Shown here: positions 50,424-58,695 of the stretch, piece after piece
Layout of the letters: every line of letters begins with the position of its first letter
Position numbering within the stretch: position 1 is the first letter of the stretch
NCBI RefSeq assembly: GCF_030295745.1
Contig: NZ_AP027291.1
Span: 3,596,001-3,660,000 of the forward strand
From: Mycolicibacterium sp. TUM20985
Lineage (GTDB): Bacteria > Actinomycetota > Actinomycetes > Mycobacteriales > Mycobacteriaceae
DNA: 64,000 bases
Direction: 5' to 3'
Translations under genes and position numbers: made by a program
The notes under the pieces: model-generated
What the model was told of the DNA's origin: nothing
The model's database searches: none
Seen by the model: the letters and a program-made list of their open reading frames with translations, nothing else

Positions 50424-51407
50424 GTGACTGCAGCGGCGGGTGAGCGGACCCGCACATCACCACCATCACACACCCTCGATCGGTGGGTGTCGACAATCAG
50501 CCTGGGTGCCGTGGCCGCGGCCGTCGGATGGGCGGTGCTCGACCCCACCGGCCTGACAGCGGTGGCGCCGATCGTGGCCGCCGTCGGCATCGTCCTCGGC
50601 GTACCGCACGGCGCCATGGACCATCTGGTGCCGGGGCTTGCATCGCCACGCTGGCAGGCGCCCACCCAGCTGGCGCTGATCGCCGGTGTGTACGTCACCA
50701 TCGCCGCAGCGGCATGTGTGGCGGTGTTGCGCGCACCCGACCTGGGCTTCGCCATCTTCCTCGTCGTGTCCGCATTGCACTTCGGTTGGGCTGAAACGAC
50801 ATACGCCGCAGAGCGAAGTGGCCACTCGGTGCCACGGCTGCGCGACGGCTGGTGGGACGCCGTCGCCCACGGCTCGGTGGTCGTGGTCCTGCCGCTATGG
50901 TCCGCAGAGGGCCGGTCCGCGATGCGGCCACTGCTGCCCCACCTGGTCGACTGGGTGAGTACGGTCCCGACCCAATGGGCCACGGGCGCAGTGGTCCTGA
51001 TGTCCACCGTCTCGGCACTTCACCTCGCATCGCGGCGGCGCTTCCTCGAGGCGGTCGAGTCGATCGCCGTTCTGACCCTGTTCCTCACCGTGCCCGTGTT
51101 CGCGGCCTTCGGTGTGTACTTCGGCCTCTGGCACGCACTGCGGCATACCACCCGACTGATGGACACTCTCGCTTCCGGACAGCCAATTCGGTTGCAGGTC
51201 AGGGCATTCGTGCGGGCGGCCGCGCTACCGACGGCCGCGGCGCTCGCCGTGCTCGGGGTGTTGTTCGCCTACCGATCCGACGTCGGCGTGGTGATGACGG
51301 GGGTGTCGGTACTGCTCGCCCTCACCCTTCCGCACGTGGTCGTCGTCGCGTTGCTCGACCACCATCGCCGGATCGCCCCGCGGGGGTCTACAGCGTCGAC
51401 GGCCTGA
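50424..51407 (+). CDS. blh: Brp/Blh-family beta-carotene 15,15'-dioxygenase
   Basis: The 327-residue membrane enzyme splits beta-carotene into two retinals, the chromophore of the neighbouring rhodopsin. Conserved iron-ligand histidines are in [31 protein letters not shown] and LTLPHVVVV, on a background of about eight hydrophobic helices, as in Blh of marine bacteria. GTG 50424 is the only reasonable start ([10 protein letters not shown]). Its end overlaps the convergent truB by 20 bases. Carotene must come from crt genes outside this window. Confidence 0.92.
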   Translation: MTAAAGERTRTSPPSHTLDRWVSTISLGAVAAAVGWAVLDPTGLTAVAPIVAAVGIVLGVPHGAMDHLVPGLASPRWQAPTQLALIAGVYVTIAAAACVAVLRAPDLGFAIFLVVSALHFGWAETTYAAERSGHSVPRLRDGWWDAVAHGSVVVVLPLWSAEGRSAMRPLLPHLVDWVSTVPTQWATGAVVLMSTVSALHLASRRRFLEAVESIAVLTLFLTVPVFAAFGVYFGLWHALRHTTRLMDTLASGQPIRLQVRAFVRAAALPTAAALAVLGVLFAYRSDVGVVMTGVSVLLALTLPHVVVVALLDHHRRIAPRGSTASTA

Positions 51408-52275
51408 CGACGACCACGGACTTCGTCCGCGGACCGTCGTCGACGAGTAGCGCCATCACCCGGCCGTCCGGCGCCGTTGCGGCGTAAACGCCGTGGAAGC
51501 CGCACGGCGCCAACGATCGTCCATGCGTCGTGGATTCGGCCTCCTCGTCGGTGAGCTCACGGCGGGGGAACCCCAGCAGGCACGCCTCGTCCAATGAGTA
51601 ACTCAGTCGCGGTGATTCCGCCAGCTCGTCGAGGGTGTGCGCCTCCCCCAGCCCATATCGGCCAACCCGCGTGCGGCGCAGAGCGGTGAGGTGTCCGCCC
51701 ACGCCGAGCGCATCGCCGACATCGCGGGCCAACGCCCGCACGTAGGTGCCCGACGAACAGACGACCTCCACGTCGACGTCCACGCACTCCGCAACGCGGC
51801 GGACGGCGACGACGTCGAACCGTTCGATGCGCACGGTGCGTGCCGCCAGCTCCACGTGCTTGCCCTCACGCGCCAACGTGTACGCCCGTTGGCCGTCGAC
51901 CTTGATCGCGCTGACCGCCGAGGGGACCTGACTGATCTCGCCACGCTGGCCGGCGATCGCCTCCTCGATGTCGGAATCGGCGACGTGGGCGGCCGAGACA
52001 CTCTGTAGGACAGCGCCTTCGGCGTCCTCGGTAGACGTGGTCTGCCCCAGTCGGATGGTGGCGGCGTAGGCCTTCTCGGTCGCGGTCAGCAGACCGAGGA
52101 TCTTCGTCGCCCGCTCGATGCCCACCACCAGTACCCCGGTGGCCATCGGATCCAACGTTCCGGCGTGCCCCACCTTGCGGGTGCCGAACAGCCTGCGGCA
52201 GCGGCCCACCACGTCGTGGCTCGTCATCCCGGCGGGCTTGTCGACGACGACGAGGCCCGGAGGGGGTGGCGTCAT
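51388..52275 (-). CDS. truB: tRNA pseudouridine(55) synthase
   Basis: The 295-residue enzyme makes pseudouridine at U55 of t[48 protein letters not shown] contains the catalytic Asp in GTLDP. A C-terminal domain (about 215-295) follows as in mycobacterial TruB. ATG 52275 overlaps the pptT stop by four bases. Confidence 0.95.
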   Translation of the reverse strand: MTPPPPGLVVVDKPAGMTSHDVVGRCRRLFGTRKVGHAGTLDPMATGVLVVGIERATKILGLLTATEKAYAATIRLGQTTSTEDAEGAVLQSVSAAHVADSDIEEAIAGQRGEISQVPSAVSAIKVDGQRAYTLAREGKHVELAARTVRIERFDVVAVRRVAECVDVDVEVVCSSGTYVRALARDVGDALGVGGHLTALRRTRVGRYGLGEAHTLDELAESPRLSYSLDEACLLGFPRRELTDEEAESTTHGRSLAPCGFHGVYAATAPDGRVMALLVDDGPRTKSVVVVRPSTL

Positions 52276-52937
52276 AGGACGATCGCCGTCAGCACCAGAC
52301 CCTGGTCTACCGACCAGCGGCCGGACAGCGTGGTCAGCGGCGGTCCCAACTCCGCCGACGGGTCGATCAGGATCCGCGACCTGAAGCCGCCCGACTGTCC
52401 CGAGCCGTCCACGGTGAACGTGATGTGGGCGTCCTCGAAGCCCAACCAGCGATGGGTCAGCGGGAACCACGCCTTGTACGTTGCTTCCTTGGCGCAAAAC
52501 AGGATCCGGTCCCAGTGCGCACCGCCGAGGAGATTCGTCAGCTCGCGACGCTCCTCGGGCAGGCTGATCGCGTCGAGCACGCCCTTCGGCAGCACGTCGT
52601 GAGGTTCGGCGTCGATGCCCACCGACCGGACGTGCGCGTCGCGGCCGACGACCGCGCCGCGGAAGCCCTCGCAATGGGTCAGGCTGCCGACGACGCCGTC
52701 GGGCCAGCAGGGTTCGCCCTTGTCTCCCTTGAGGATCGGCACGGGTGGCAGGCCGAGCTCACCAAGGGCCTGGCGGGCGCAGTGGCGGACGGTGATGAAC
52801 TCGTGGCGCCGCTTGGCCACTGAGCGCGCGATGAGGGGTTCCTCCTCGGGCAGCGGCGCCAGATCCGGCGGGTCCGCGTACAACTCGGCGGACGCCACCG
52901 GCGACGGCACCACACTCGACAACAGCCGGCCCGTCAC
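52272..52937 (-). CDS. pptT: 4'-phosphopantetheinyl transferase PptT
   Basis: The 221-residue enzyme moves phosphopantetheine from CoA to acyl carrier proteins of mycolate, siderophore and polyketide synthesis. The motifs [12 protein letters not shown] and [15 protein letters not shown] hold the Mg- and CoA-binding acidic residues, and GSLTHCEG the upstream basic/His patch. GTG 52937 overlaps the pptH stop. Essential in M. tuberculosis. Confidence 0.94.
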   Translation of the reverse strand: MTGRLLSSVVPSPVASAELYADPPDLAPLPEEEPLIARSVAKRRHEFITVRHCARQALGELGLPPVPILKGDKGEPCWPDGVVGSLTHCEGFRGAVVGRDAHVRSVGIDAEPHDVLPKGVLDAISLPEERRELTNLLGGAHWDRILFCAKEATYKAWFPLTHRWLGFEDAHITFTVDGSGQSGGFRSRILIDPSAELGPPLTTLSGRWSVDQGLVLTAIVL

Positions 52938-53893
52938 GCGCGCCCGCTCCTGACCCGCTCCCGCATCTTCTCGGCACCGGCGCGCATGTCGGGCGTGATC
53001 TCGAAGTGACCGCCGAAGTCGTTGAGGTACCCGGGCGGATACTTGGGATCGGGCAGGATCTGGCGCATCCACCGGAAGGGCTTGCGGGGCCGCCACTCTC
53101 GCGGATAGCCCACCGACACCTCCTCGAACCGCACGCCGTCGTACCACGTGGTGCGCGGAATGTGGAGGTGGCCGTAGACCGAGCAGAGCGCGTTGTACCT
53201 GGTGTGCCAGTCCTTCGTGGCGGTGGTGCCACACCACATCGCGAACTCGGGGTAGAACATCGCCTCGCAGGGTTCGCGCACCAGCGGGAAGTGGTTGACC
53301 AGGATCGGCGGCGTCAGCCAGTCGAGGTTCTCGAGCTTCTCCCGCGTCTGCTTCACCCGATCGCGGCACCAAGCGTCACGCGAGGCGTACGGCTCGGCGG
53401 ACAGCAGGAACTCGTCGGTTCCCACCACGTTGCGCTCACGGGCGACGGCGAGACCTTCGGCTTTCGTCGCGGTGCCCTCCGGCAGGAACGAGTAGTCGTA
53501 CAACAGGAACATCGGCACGATGGTCGCCGGGCCGCCCTCGTCGGTCCACACCGGAAACGGGTGCTCCGGGGTGACGATGCCCATCTCGTCGCACATGGTG
53601 ACGAGGTAGTCGTAACGCGCCCGGCCGAAGATCTGCATCGGATCCTTCGACGTGGTCCACAGCTCGTGGTTGCCCGGCACCCAGATGACCTTCGCGAAGC
53701 GCTTCCGCAGGAGGTCCAGTGACCACCGGATCTCGTCGGTCCGCTCGGCGACGTCTCCCGCGACGATCAGCCAGTCGTCCGGGGAGGACGGATACAGCGA
53801 TTCGGTGACCGGCTTGTTGCCGGTATGGCCGACGTGAAGGTCGCTGATCGCCCAGAGCGTCGGCTTGCGCTGGTCTTGTGACGGCGGAGACAC
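52934..53893 (-). CDS. pptH: Metallophosphoesterase PptH (phosphopantetheinyl hydrolase)
   Basis: A 319-residue calcineurin-type phosphoesterase: SDLHVGH, AGDVAER, PGNHELW, NHFPLV and YGHLH are the five metal motifs in order. The M. tuberculosis equivalent (Rv2795c) removes phosphopantetheine from carrier proteins, opposing PptT; loss of it gives resistance to PptT inhibitors. Coupling to pptT by a GTGA overlap is conserved here. Confidence 0.9.
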   Translation of the reverse strand: MSPPSQDQRKPTLWAISDLHVGHTGNKPVTESLYPSSPDDWLIVAGDVAERTDEIRWSLDLLRKRFAKVIWVPGNHELWTTSKDPMQIFGRARYDYLVTMCDEMGIVTPEHPFPVWTDEGGPATIVPMFLLYDYSFLPEGTATKAEGLAVARERNVVGTDEFLLSAEPYASRDAWCRDRVKQTREKLENLDWLTPPILVNHFPLVREPCEAMFYPEFAMWCGTTATKDWHTRYNALCSVYGHLHIPRTTWYDGVRFEEVSVGYPREWRPRKPFRWMRQILPDPKYPPGYLNDFGGHFEITPDMRAGAEKMRERVRSGRA

Positions 53894-53939
53894 AACTCAC
53901 CAGCCTACTTGCGTGGCGACGGCCCGCGAGCCCGGCAAC

Positions 53940-53953
53940 TAGAACATGTTCTG
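53940..53953. promoter_or_regulatory. KstR-like palindrome upstream of DUF3558 gene
   Basis: TAGAACATGTTCTG contains the perfect 12-bp palindrome AGAACATGTTCT and fits the KstR consensus TNNAACNNGTTNNA except for the last base. It lies between the divergent pptH and DUF3558 genes, 46-59 bases before the ATG at 53999. KstR controls cholesterol and lipid catabolism genes in mycobacteria; assignment to KstR rather than another TetR repressor is inference. Confidence 0.55.
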
Positions 53954-53998
53954 CTTTACGGTCCGGAGGGGCATCGGGGACTTGTACACTTCCCCGCA

Positions 53999-54610
53999 AT
54001 GGACAACGAGCGCGCGAGGGGTGCCATGGTGCGCAGGATGCGCCTGCTGTCGGCGATGTGTGCACTCATCGCAGCCGTGGTCGTGGTGTGGCAGGCCAAC
54101 CCCGTCACGGTGCGCGATGCCGGATCCGTCGAGCTGAGGTCCACGTCAGCCCCCATGACCGGCGTCTCGAGCAGTATTAAGTGGCCCGTGATCGAGACCA
54201 CGGACCCGCGGCCGTTCGATGCGTGCGAGGACATCCCGATCGACGTCGTCAATGGTCTGGGGCTGGGCTTCACGCCGCCGGAGCACGAGGACGGGCTGCG
54301 GTGCCACTATGACGCAGGCAACTATCAGATGGCGGTCGAGGCGTTCGTCTGGCGAACTTACGAGGAGACCCTGCCCGCGGATGCCGTCGAGATGGACATC
54401 GCCGGCCATCGCGCCGCGCAGTATTGGATCCTGAAGCCGTCGGACCGCAACAACCGGTTCTGGTTCAGCTGCATGATCGCGTTCGACACCAGCTACGGAG
54501 TGCTCCAGCAGTCACTGTTCTACGCGCCGGTGTACAGCGCCGACGACGTCGACTGCATGCAGACCAACCTGCAGCGGGCTCAACAACTGGTGCCGTTCTA
54601 CAAGTTCTAG
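53999..54610 (+). CDS. DUF3558-family exported protein (LppV-like)
   Basis: The 203-residue product has an N-terminal hydrophobic helix (RLLSAMCALIAAVVVVWQA) and then a DUF3558 domain (FDACEDIP ... GLRCHYDAGNYQMAVEA ... FSCMIAF ... DDVDCMQTN) with four spaced cysteines. Its place after pptH matches lppV (Rv2796c) of M. tuberculosis, but no lipobox Cys is placed correctly here, so it looks membrane-anchored or secreted. A TACACT -10 eight bases before ATG 53999 suggests a leaderless mRNA; ATG 54026 behind GAGGGG is an alternative. Confidence 0.75.
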   Translation: MDNERARGAMVRRMRLLSAMCALIAAVVVVWQANPVTVRDAGSVELRSTSAPMTGVSSSIKWPVIETTDPRPFDACEDIPIDVVNGLGLGFTPPEHEDGLRCHYDAGNYQMAVEAFVWRTYEETLPADAVEMDIAGHRAAQYWILKPSDRNNRFWFSCMIAFDTSYGVLQQSLFYAPVYSADDVDCMQTNLQRAQQLVPFYKF

Positions 54611-54623
54611 GTTCGACCGCGCG

Positions 54624-56294
54624 GTGGGTAACGTGCACGGCGTGGCTCCCCCAATGAGCGCCAAGCGCCTCGCGTCCCTCGCCCTCAGCCGCGTGCTACT
54701 GCTACCCCCGCCGTCGACGGGCTTCACCGTCCACCGCGGGTTGCGCGTTCCGATGCGGGACGGCGTCGACCTGATCGCAGACCACTACGCACCCAGCGCC
54801 GCCGCACCGGCGGGCACCCTGCTGGTCCGCGGTCCCTACGGCCGCGCGTTTCCGTTCTCGAGCCTGTTCGGCACCGTGTACGCGGCGCGCGGCTACCACG
54901 TGGTGATCCAAAGTGTGCGCGGCACGTTCGGCTCGGGTGGGGAGTTCACCCCGATGATCCACGAAGTGGCCGACGGCGCCGATACCGTGACCTGGTTGCG
55001 GGAGCAGTCCTGGTTCACCGGATCGTTCGCCACGATCGGGCTGTCCTACCTCGGGTTCACGCAGTGGGCCGTGCTGATGGACCCGCCACCCGAACTGGCT
55101 GCCGCGGTGATCATCGTCGGCCCGCATGACTTCAGCCAATCCGCCTGGGGCACGGGTTCGTTCACCGTCAACGACTTCCTCGGGTGGAGCGAGATGATGG
55201 CCCACCAGGAGGACGCGAATCGACTGGTCGGCGCCCTGACGCAGAGCCGTTCCCGGCGGCGGGTGGCACGCACCACCAACCAGGTGCCGATGGGCGCTTC
55301 AGGTCGGGCGCTGCTCGGCGCCGGTGCCCCGTGGTGGGAGTCCTGGGTCGAACACCCCGACCGCGAGGACCCGTTCTGGGGCCCCCTCCGCCTGACCGAC
55401 GCCCTCGACCGGGTGGACGTGCCCGTGCTGCTGTTCAGCGGCTGGCAGGACCTCTTCCTCGATCAGACCCTCGCGCAGTTCGCCCACCTGCGCGACCGCA
55501 ACGTCACGACAGCTCTCACCGTCGGGCCGTGGACGCATACGCAGTTGATGACCAAGGGGGCGCCGACCGTCATCCGCGAGTCGCTGCAATGGCTGGATGC
55601 GCATCTCGCCGGCAAGCCGCCCACCCCGCGCAGCCCGGTGCGTGCGTTCGTCGGCAAGCACGACTGGCTCGATCTGCCGACATGGCCGCCGACGATGCCC
55701 GAGCACGTCGTGTATCTGCAACCCGCACATCGACTTTCGAGCGAACCGCCCGACGGGTCAGCGCCGCCGTCGACGTTCACCTTCGACCCAGCCGACCCGA
55801 CGCCCACCATCGGCGGCAGGCTCCTGTCCCCGGAGGGCGGCAGTCGCGACGACACGCGGCTCGCCCTGCGGCCCGACGTCTCGGACTTCACCGGCGATCC
55901 GCTCACCGCCGATCTGTACCTCGTCGGCAATCCGGTGATCGAACTGACTCACTCGTGCGACAACCCCCACAACGACGTGTTCGTCCGGCTCAGCGAGGTC
56001 GACGCCGAGGGCAGGTCGACCAACGTGAGCGAGGGTTTCCTCAGGCGGACAACGGATTCCGGCGTCGTCCGCCTCGAGCTCGACGCCGTCGCGCACCGGT
56101 TTCCCGCCGGCTCCCGACTGCGGATCATGGTCGCCGGCGGGTCGCACCCCCGGTTCGTCCGAAACCTGGGCACCGGCGAGCCGCCGATCTCGGGAACCGA
56201 GATGAAACCTGCGCGGCACACCATCCACCACGGCTCGGGCGGACTGTCGCGCCTGCTCCTCCCCGCAGGTTCCCGGCCGCCCTCAGCCGATTGA
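54624..56294 (+). CDS. CocE/NonD-family hydrolase
   Basis: A 556-residue alpha/beta hydrolase with the X-Pro dipeptidyl-peptidase S15 type catalytic domain: VPMRDGVDLIADHYAP at the N-terminus, nucleophile elbow GLSYLGFTQW, acid in FSGWQDLFLDQT, and GPWTHTQ as catalytic His. A C-terminal jelly-roll domain (about 370-550, DPLTADLYLVGNPVIEL) completes the family layout. It likely hydrolyses esters or acyl-amino compounds. GTG 54624 is the longest start; later GTGs at 54633 or 54642 are possible. Confidence 0.87.
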   Translation: MGNVHGVAPPMSAKRLASLALSRVLLLPPPSTGFTVHRGLRVPMRDGVDLIADHYAPSAAAPAGTLLVRGPYGRAFPFSSLFGTVYAARGYHVVIQSVRGTFGSGGEFTPMIHEVADGADTVTWLREQSWFTGSFATIGLSYLGFTQWAVLMDPPPELAAAVIIVGPHDFSQSAWGTGSFTVNDFLGWSEMMAHQEDANRLVGALTQSRSRRRVARTTNQVPMGASGRALLGAGAPWWESWVEHPDREDPFWGPLRLTDALDRVDVPVLLFSGWQDLFLDQTLAQFAHLRDRNVTTALTVGPWTHTQLMTKGAPTVIRESLQWLDAHLAGKPPTPRSPVRAFVGKHDWLDLPTWPPTMPEHVVYLQPAHRLSSEPPDGSAPPSTFTFDPADPTPTIGGRLLSPEGGSRDDTRLALRPDVSDFTGDPLTADLYLVGNPVIELTHSCDNPHNDVFVRLSEVDAEGRSTNVSEGFLRRTTDSGVVRLELDAVAHRFPAGSRLRIMVAGGSHPRFVRNLGTGEPPISGTEMKPARHTIHHGSGGLSRLLLPAGSRPPSAD

Positions 56295-56831
56295 CGCTCG
56301 CACCCGTTCGGCGACCGCCGCCAGCGTCGCGTCGTCGTGGACGGGACCGGCCCAATCCGTCGACACCGGTAGGTCGACCCAGCTCTTGCAGCCCGCGTAG
56401 GACGTCTCCCGGCGTAGCCGTACGGGCTCGATCAGCGGCCGCGCCTGCACCACGAGGACCGTCAACCGATGCTTGGGCCGGAAGTCCAGCCGGTCGGCCT
56501 GCACCGACGCGGCCGTCCAGATGTGGGTGTCCGCCAGGTCATCGAGCCCCTCGGGACGCATGACGGCAACGGCCGCAATCACTTTCGCGCCCGCCCGCAC
56601 GACGATCTGATCCTGCGTGCTGTCGAGTGCAGCCGCCGCCAGCAGGTCGCGGTGCTCCGGCCGGACGCGCTCGGCGTGGCCGTGCGCGACGGTGGGAAAG
56701 AACACGAACTCACCCGCGGTGAGGTCGAACCGCTTCTCGTGGATGCCGCCCTTGCGCAGCAACACGGTCTGACGGCCGTCGAGCATCGCCTGCACGGCGG
56801 CGCTCCACTCCTTGAGTGCGGGCGCGCTCAC
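56283..56831 (-). CDS. DUF1802 family protein
   Basis: The 182-residue protein has the DUF1802 pattern: ALKEWSAAVQAMLDGRQTVLLRKGGIHEK at the start, FFPTVAHGHAERVRPEH, and a C-terminal SWVDLP element. The biochemical role is unknown. GTG 56831 overlaps the DUF2277 stop (GTGA), and the 3' end overlaps the convergent CocE gene by 12 bases. Confidence 0.82.
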   Translation of the reverse strand: MSAPALKEWSAAVQAMLDGRQTVLLRKGGIHEKRFDLTAGEFVFFPTVAHGHAERVRPEHRDLLAAAALDSTQDQIVVRAGAKVIAAVAVMRPEGLDDLADTHIWTAASVQADRLDFRPKHRLTVLVVQARPLIEPVRLRRETSYAGCKSWVDLPVSTDWAGPVHDDATLAAVAERVRASIG

Positions 56832-57094
56832 TGCGCGGCGAGCCTGGCCCGCACCTCGGGACGACGCAGCGGGGGGATCGTCTTGGGTGGCTGCCGCCGC
56901 GGCGGCAAGGCGTTCAGCAGACGCGTGGTGGTCGCGGTGACCTCGGCAACCGCAGCGTCGAAGGCCTCGGCGTTGGCGGCCGTCGGGCGGGTGATCCCAC
57001 TGACCTTGCGGACGTACTGGCGCGATGCGGCCTCGATTTCCTCGGCCGTCGCCGAAGGCTCGAGGCCACGCAACTCGGTGATGTTCCGGCACAT
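56828..57094 (-). CDS. DUF2277 family protein
   Basis: The 88-residue protein begins MCRNITELRGLEP, diagnostic of DUF2277. The remainder is helical with a Pro/Arg-rich end (ALPPRRQPPKTIPPLRRPEVR). DUF2277 proteins are small, widely distributed in actinobacteria, and uncharacterised. It is co-transcribed with the DUF1802 gene. Confidence 0.85.
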   Translation of the reverse strand: MCRNITELRGLEPSATAEEIEAASRQYVRKVSGITRPTAANAEAFDAAVAEVTATTTRLLNALPPRRQPPKTIPPLRRPEVRARLAAQ

Positions 57095-57124
57095 GCGTCC
57101 ACCATAGGTCGATACGGTGAGCGG

Positions 57125-57892
57125 ATGCCGAGCACCGTTGCCGACCCCGTACTCGCGATCGACACCGCCGACCGCGTCCGCACGCTGACCTTGAACCGGC
57201 CACAGGCCAGAAACGCACTGTCGGCGGAGTTGCGGACCCGGTTCTACGCGGCGCTGCGCGAGGCGGAGGCCGACGACGGGGTCGACGTCGTCATCCTCAC
57301 CGGCGCCGACCCCGTGTTCTGCGCCGGTCTGGACCTCAAGGAGCTCGGCGACACCGTCGACCTTCCCGACATCTCGCCCAAGTGGCCGGCGATGAACAAG
57401 CCGGTCATCGGTGCGATCAACGGGGCGGCGGTCACCGGCGGTCTCGAATTAGCGCTCTACTGCGACATTCTGATCGCGTCGGAGCACGCGCGCTTCGCCG
57501 ACACCCATGCGCGCGTGGGCCTGCTGCCGACGTGGGGGTTGAGTGTGCGGCTGCCGCAGAAGGTCGGTGTGGGACTGGCCCGGCGCATGAGCTTGACCGG
57601 TGACTACCTGTCCGCCGACGACGCGTTGCGGGCCGGCCTCGTCACCGAGGTCGTCGCCCACGGCGAGCTATTGCCCGCGGCGCGCCGGATCGCGGCGTCG
57701 ATCGTCGGCAACAACCAGCAGGCGGTCCGGGCGCTGCTCGGCTCCTATCACCGCATCGACGCCCTGCAGACGAGCGCAGGGTTGTGGACCGAGGCCGAGT
57801 CGGCACGACAGTGGATGGCCGTGACGACGGGTGACGACGTCGCCGCAAGCCGCTCAGCAGTGCTGGAACGCGGTCGCGCACAGGTGCGATAG
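57125..57892 (+). CDS. Enoyl-CoA hydratase/isomerase family protein
   Basis: A 255-residue crotonase-fold protein. The oxyanion-hole motifs are VFCAGLDLKEL and NGAAVTGGLELALYCDILIASEHARF. LLPTWGLSVRLPQKVG covers the active-site loop that usually bears the catalytic Glu; here the position reads Leu/Pro/Thr rather than Glu, so hydratase activity should be checked. It is probably in lipid or branched-acid catabolism. ATG 57125 is used; the frame is open upstream only across the divergent DUF2277 gene. Confidence 0.85.
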   Translation: MPSTVADPVLAIDTADRVRTLTLNRPQARNALSAELRTRFYAALREAEADDGVDVVILTGADPVFCAGLDLKELGDTVDLPDISPKWPAMNKPVIGAINGAAVTGGLELALYCDILIASEHARFADTHARVGLLPTWGLSVRLPQKVGVGLARRMSLTGDYLSADDALRAGLVTEVVAHGELLPAARRIAASIVGNNQQAVRALLGSYHRIDALQTSAGLWTEAESARQWMAVTTGDDVAASRSAVLERGRAQVR

Positions 57893-57910
57893 GCACTCGT
57901 AGGGAAACGG

Positions 57911-58663
57911 GTGGCAGCAACGCTCGCCTTCGCAACCTTCTTCGGTACCGCCATGGCTGTGGGCAGCCTCGCGATCCCAGTGGCCAACGCCGACGTGCTG
58001 CCGAATGGATACGACGTGTCGTGCGCGCCAGCCAACGACACCCAGGTGGTCTGCGAGATTGCGGGCTGCCCTCGGGTGTACGAAAACTACGCCGGAGACG
58101 TGGTGCACACCAGGGTGAATGCCTTGCCCCAGAGAGAGATTGGAAAGGGCTGCAACGGCTCTATTACCGAGACCGTCAACCTCGCCTCAGCGTTCACGTA
58201 CGCCGTTCAAGGCTGCCGCAAGCACAGGGCGAGTGGCGACGACTGCGGCGCCTGGTCGAACTACACCTTCACGCCCCCGGCCAAGGCCGCGCCACCCCCG
58301 CCGCCGCCCGTAGCCGCGCCGGCGCCCGTCATCCCGCCGCCGGTCGTCGTCCCGGATCCGCCAAAGAAGGTCGCACCGACCAATGCCGTAACGATGAACA
58401 TCTCGGTGTCCGGCCTCACCGCGAACGTGGACATCGCGAGTAACGCGGACATCCCCGGCACATGCTCGTACAAAGCGACCGCGCCTCTGCTTCCGGCGGT
58501 CAACAAGTCATTCGACCTCGGGCCCAATGGGTCGATGAACTTCAGCACGCTGGCCCCACCGCTGTTCTCGACGTACCACGTGGTGCTGTCGTGCAAGGGC
58601 CAGTTCGAGGGCAAGTCGGTGGAGTTCGGGCACGTCGAAACCGACGTCACGGCGACCGGCTAG
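57911..58663 (+). CDS. Secreted Cys-rich protein with Pro-rich linker (paralogue of 12166-12954)
   Basis: The 250-residue protein has a signal peptide ending near VANADV, an N-terminal domain with paired cysteines (VSCAPAND, CEIAGCPR, VQGCRKHRASGDDCGAWSNYTF), a proline-rich linker (about 118-150), and a C-terminal domain opening KKVAPTNAVTM. It shares order and motifs with the other copy, with Pro-Pro-Ala replacing the Ala-Ala-Pro linker. The only in-frame start is GTG 57911, 18 bases after the echA stop, so it may be co-transcribed with the hydratase gene. Function unknown. Confidence 0.75.
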   Translation: MAATLAFATFFGTAMAVGSLAIPVANADVLPNGYDVSCAPANDTQVVCEIAGCPRVYENYAGDVVHTRVNALPQREIGKGCNGSITETVNLASAFTYAVQGCRKHRASGDDCGAWSNYTFTPPAKAAPPPPPPVAAPAPVIPPPVVVPDPPKKVAPTNAVTMNISVSGLTANVDIASNADIPGTCSYKATAPLLPAVNKSFDLGPNGSMNFSTLAPPLFSTYHVVLSCKGQFEGKSVEFGHVETDVTATG

Positions 58664-58695
58664 GAGTCGGCTGCGTACGCCATCGGGGGGGTGGC

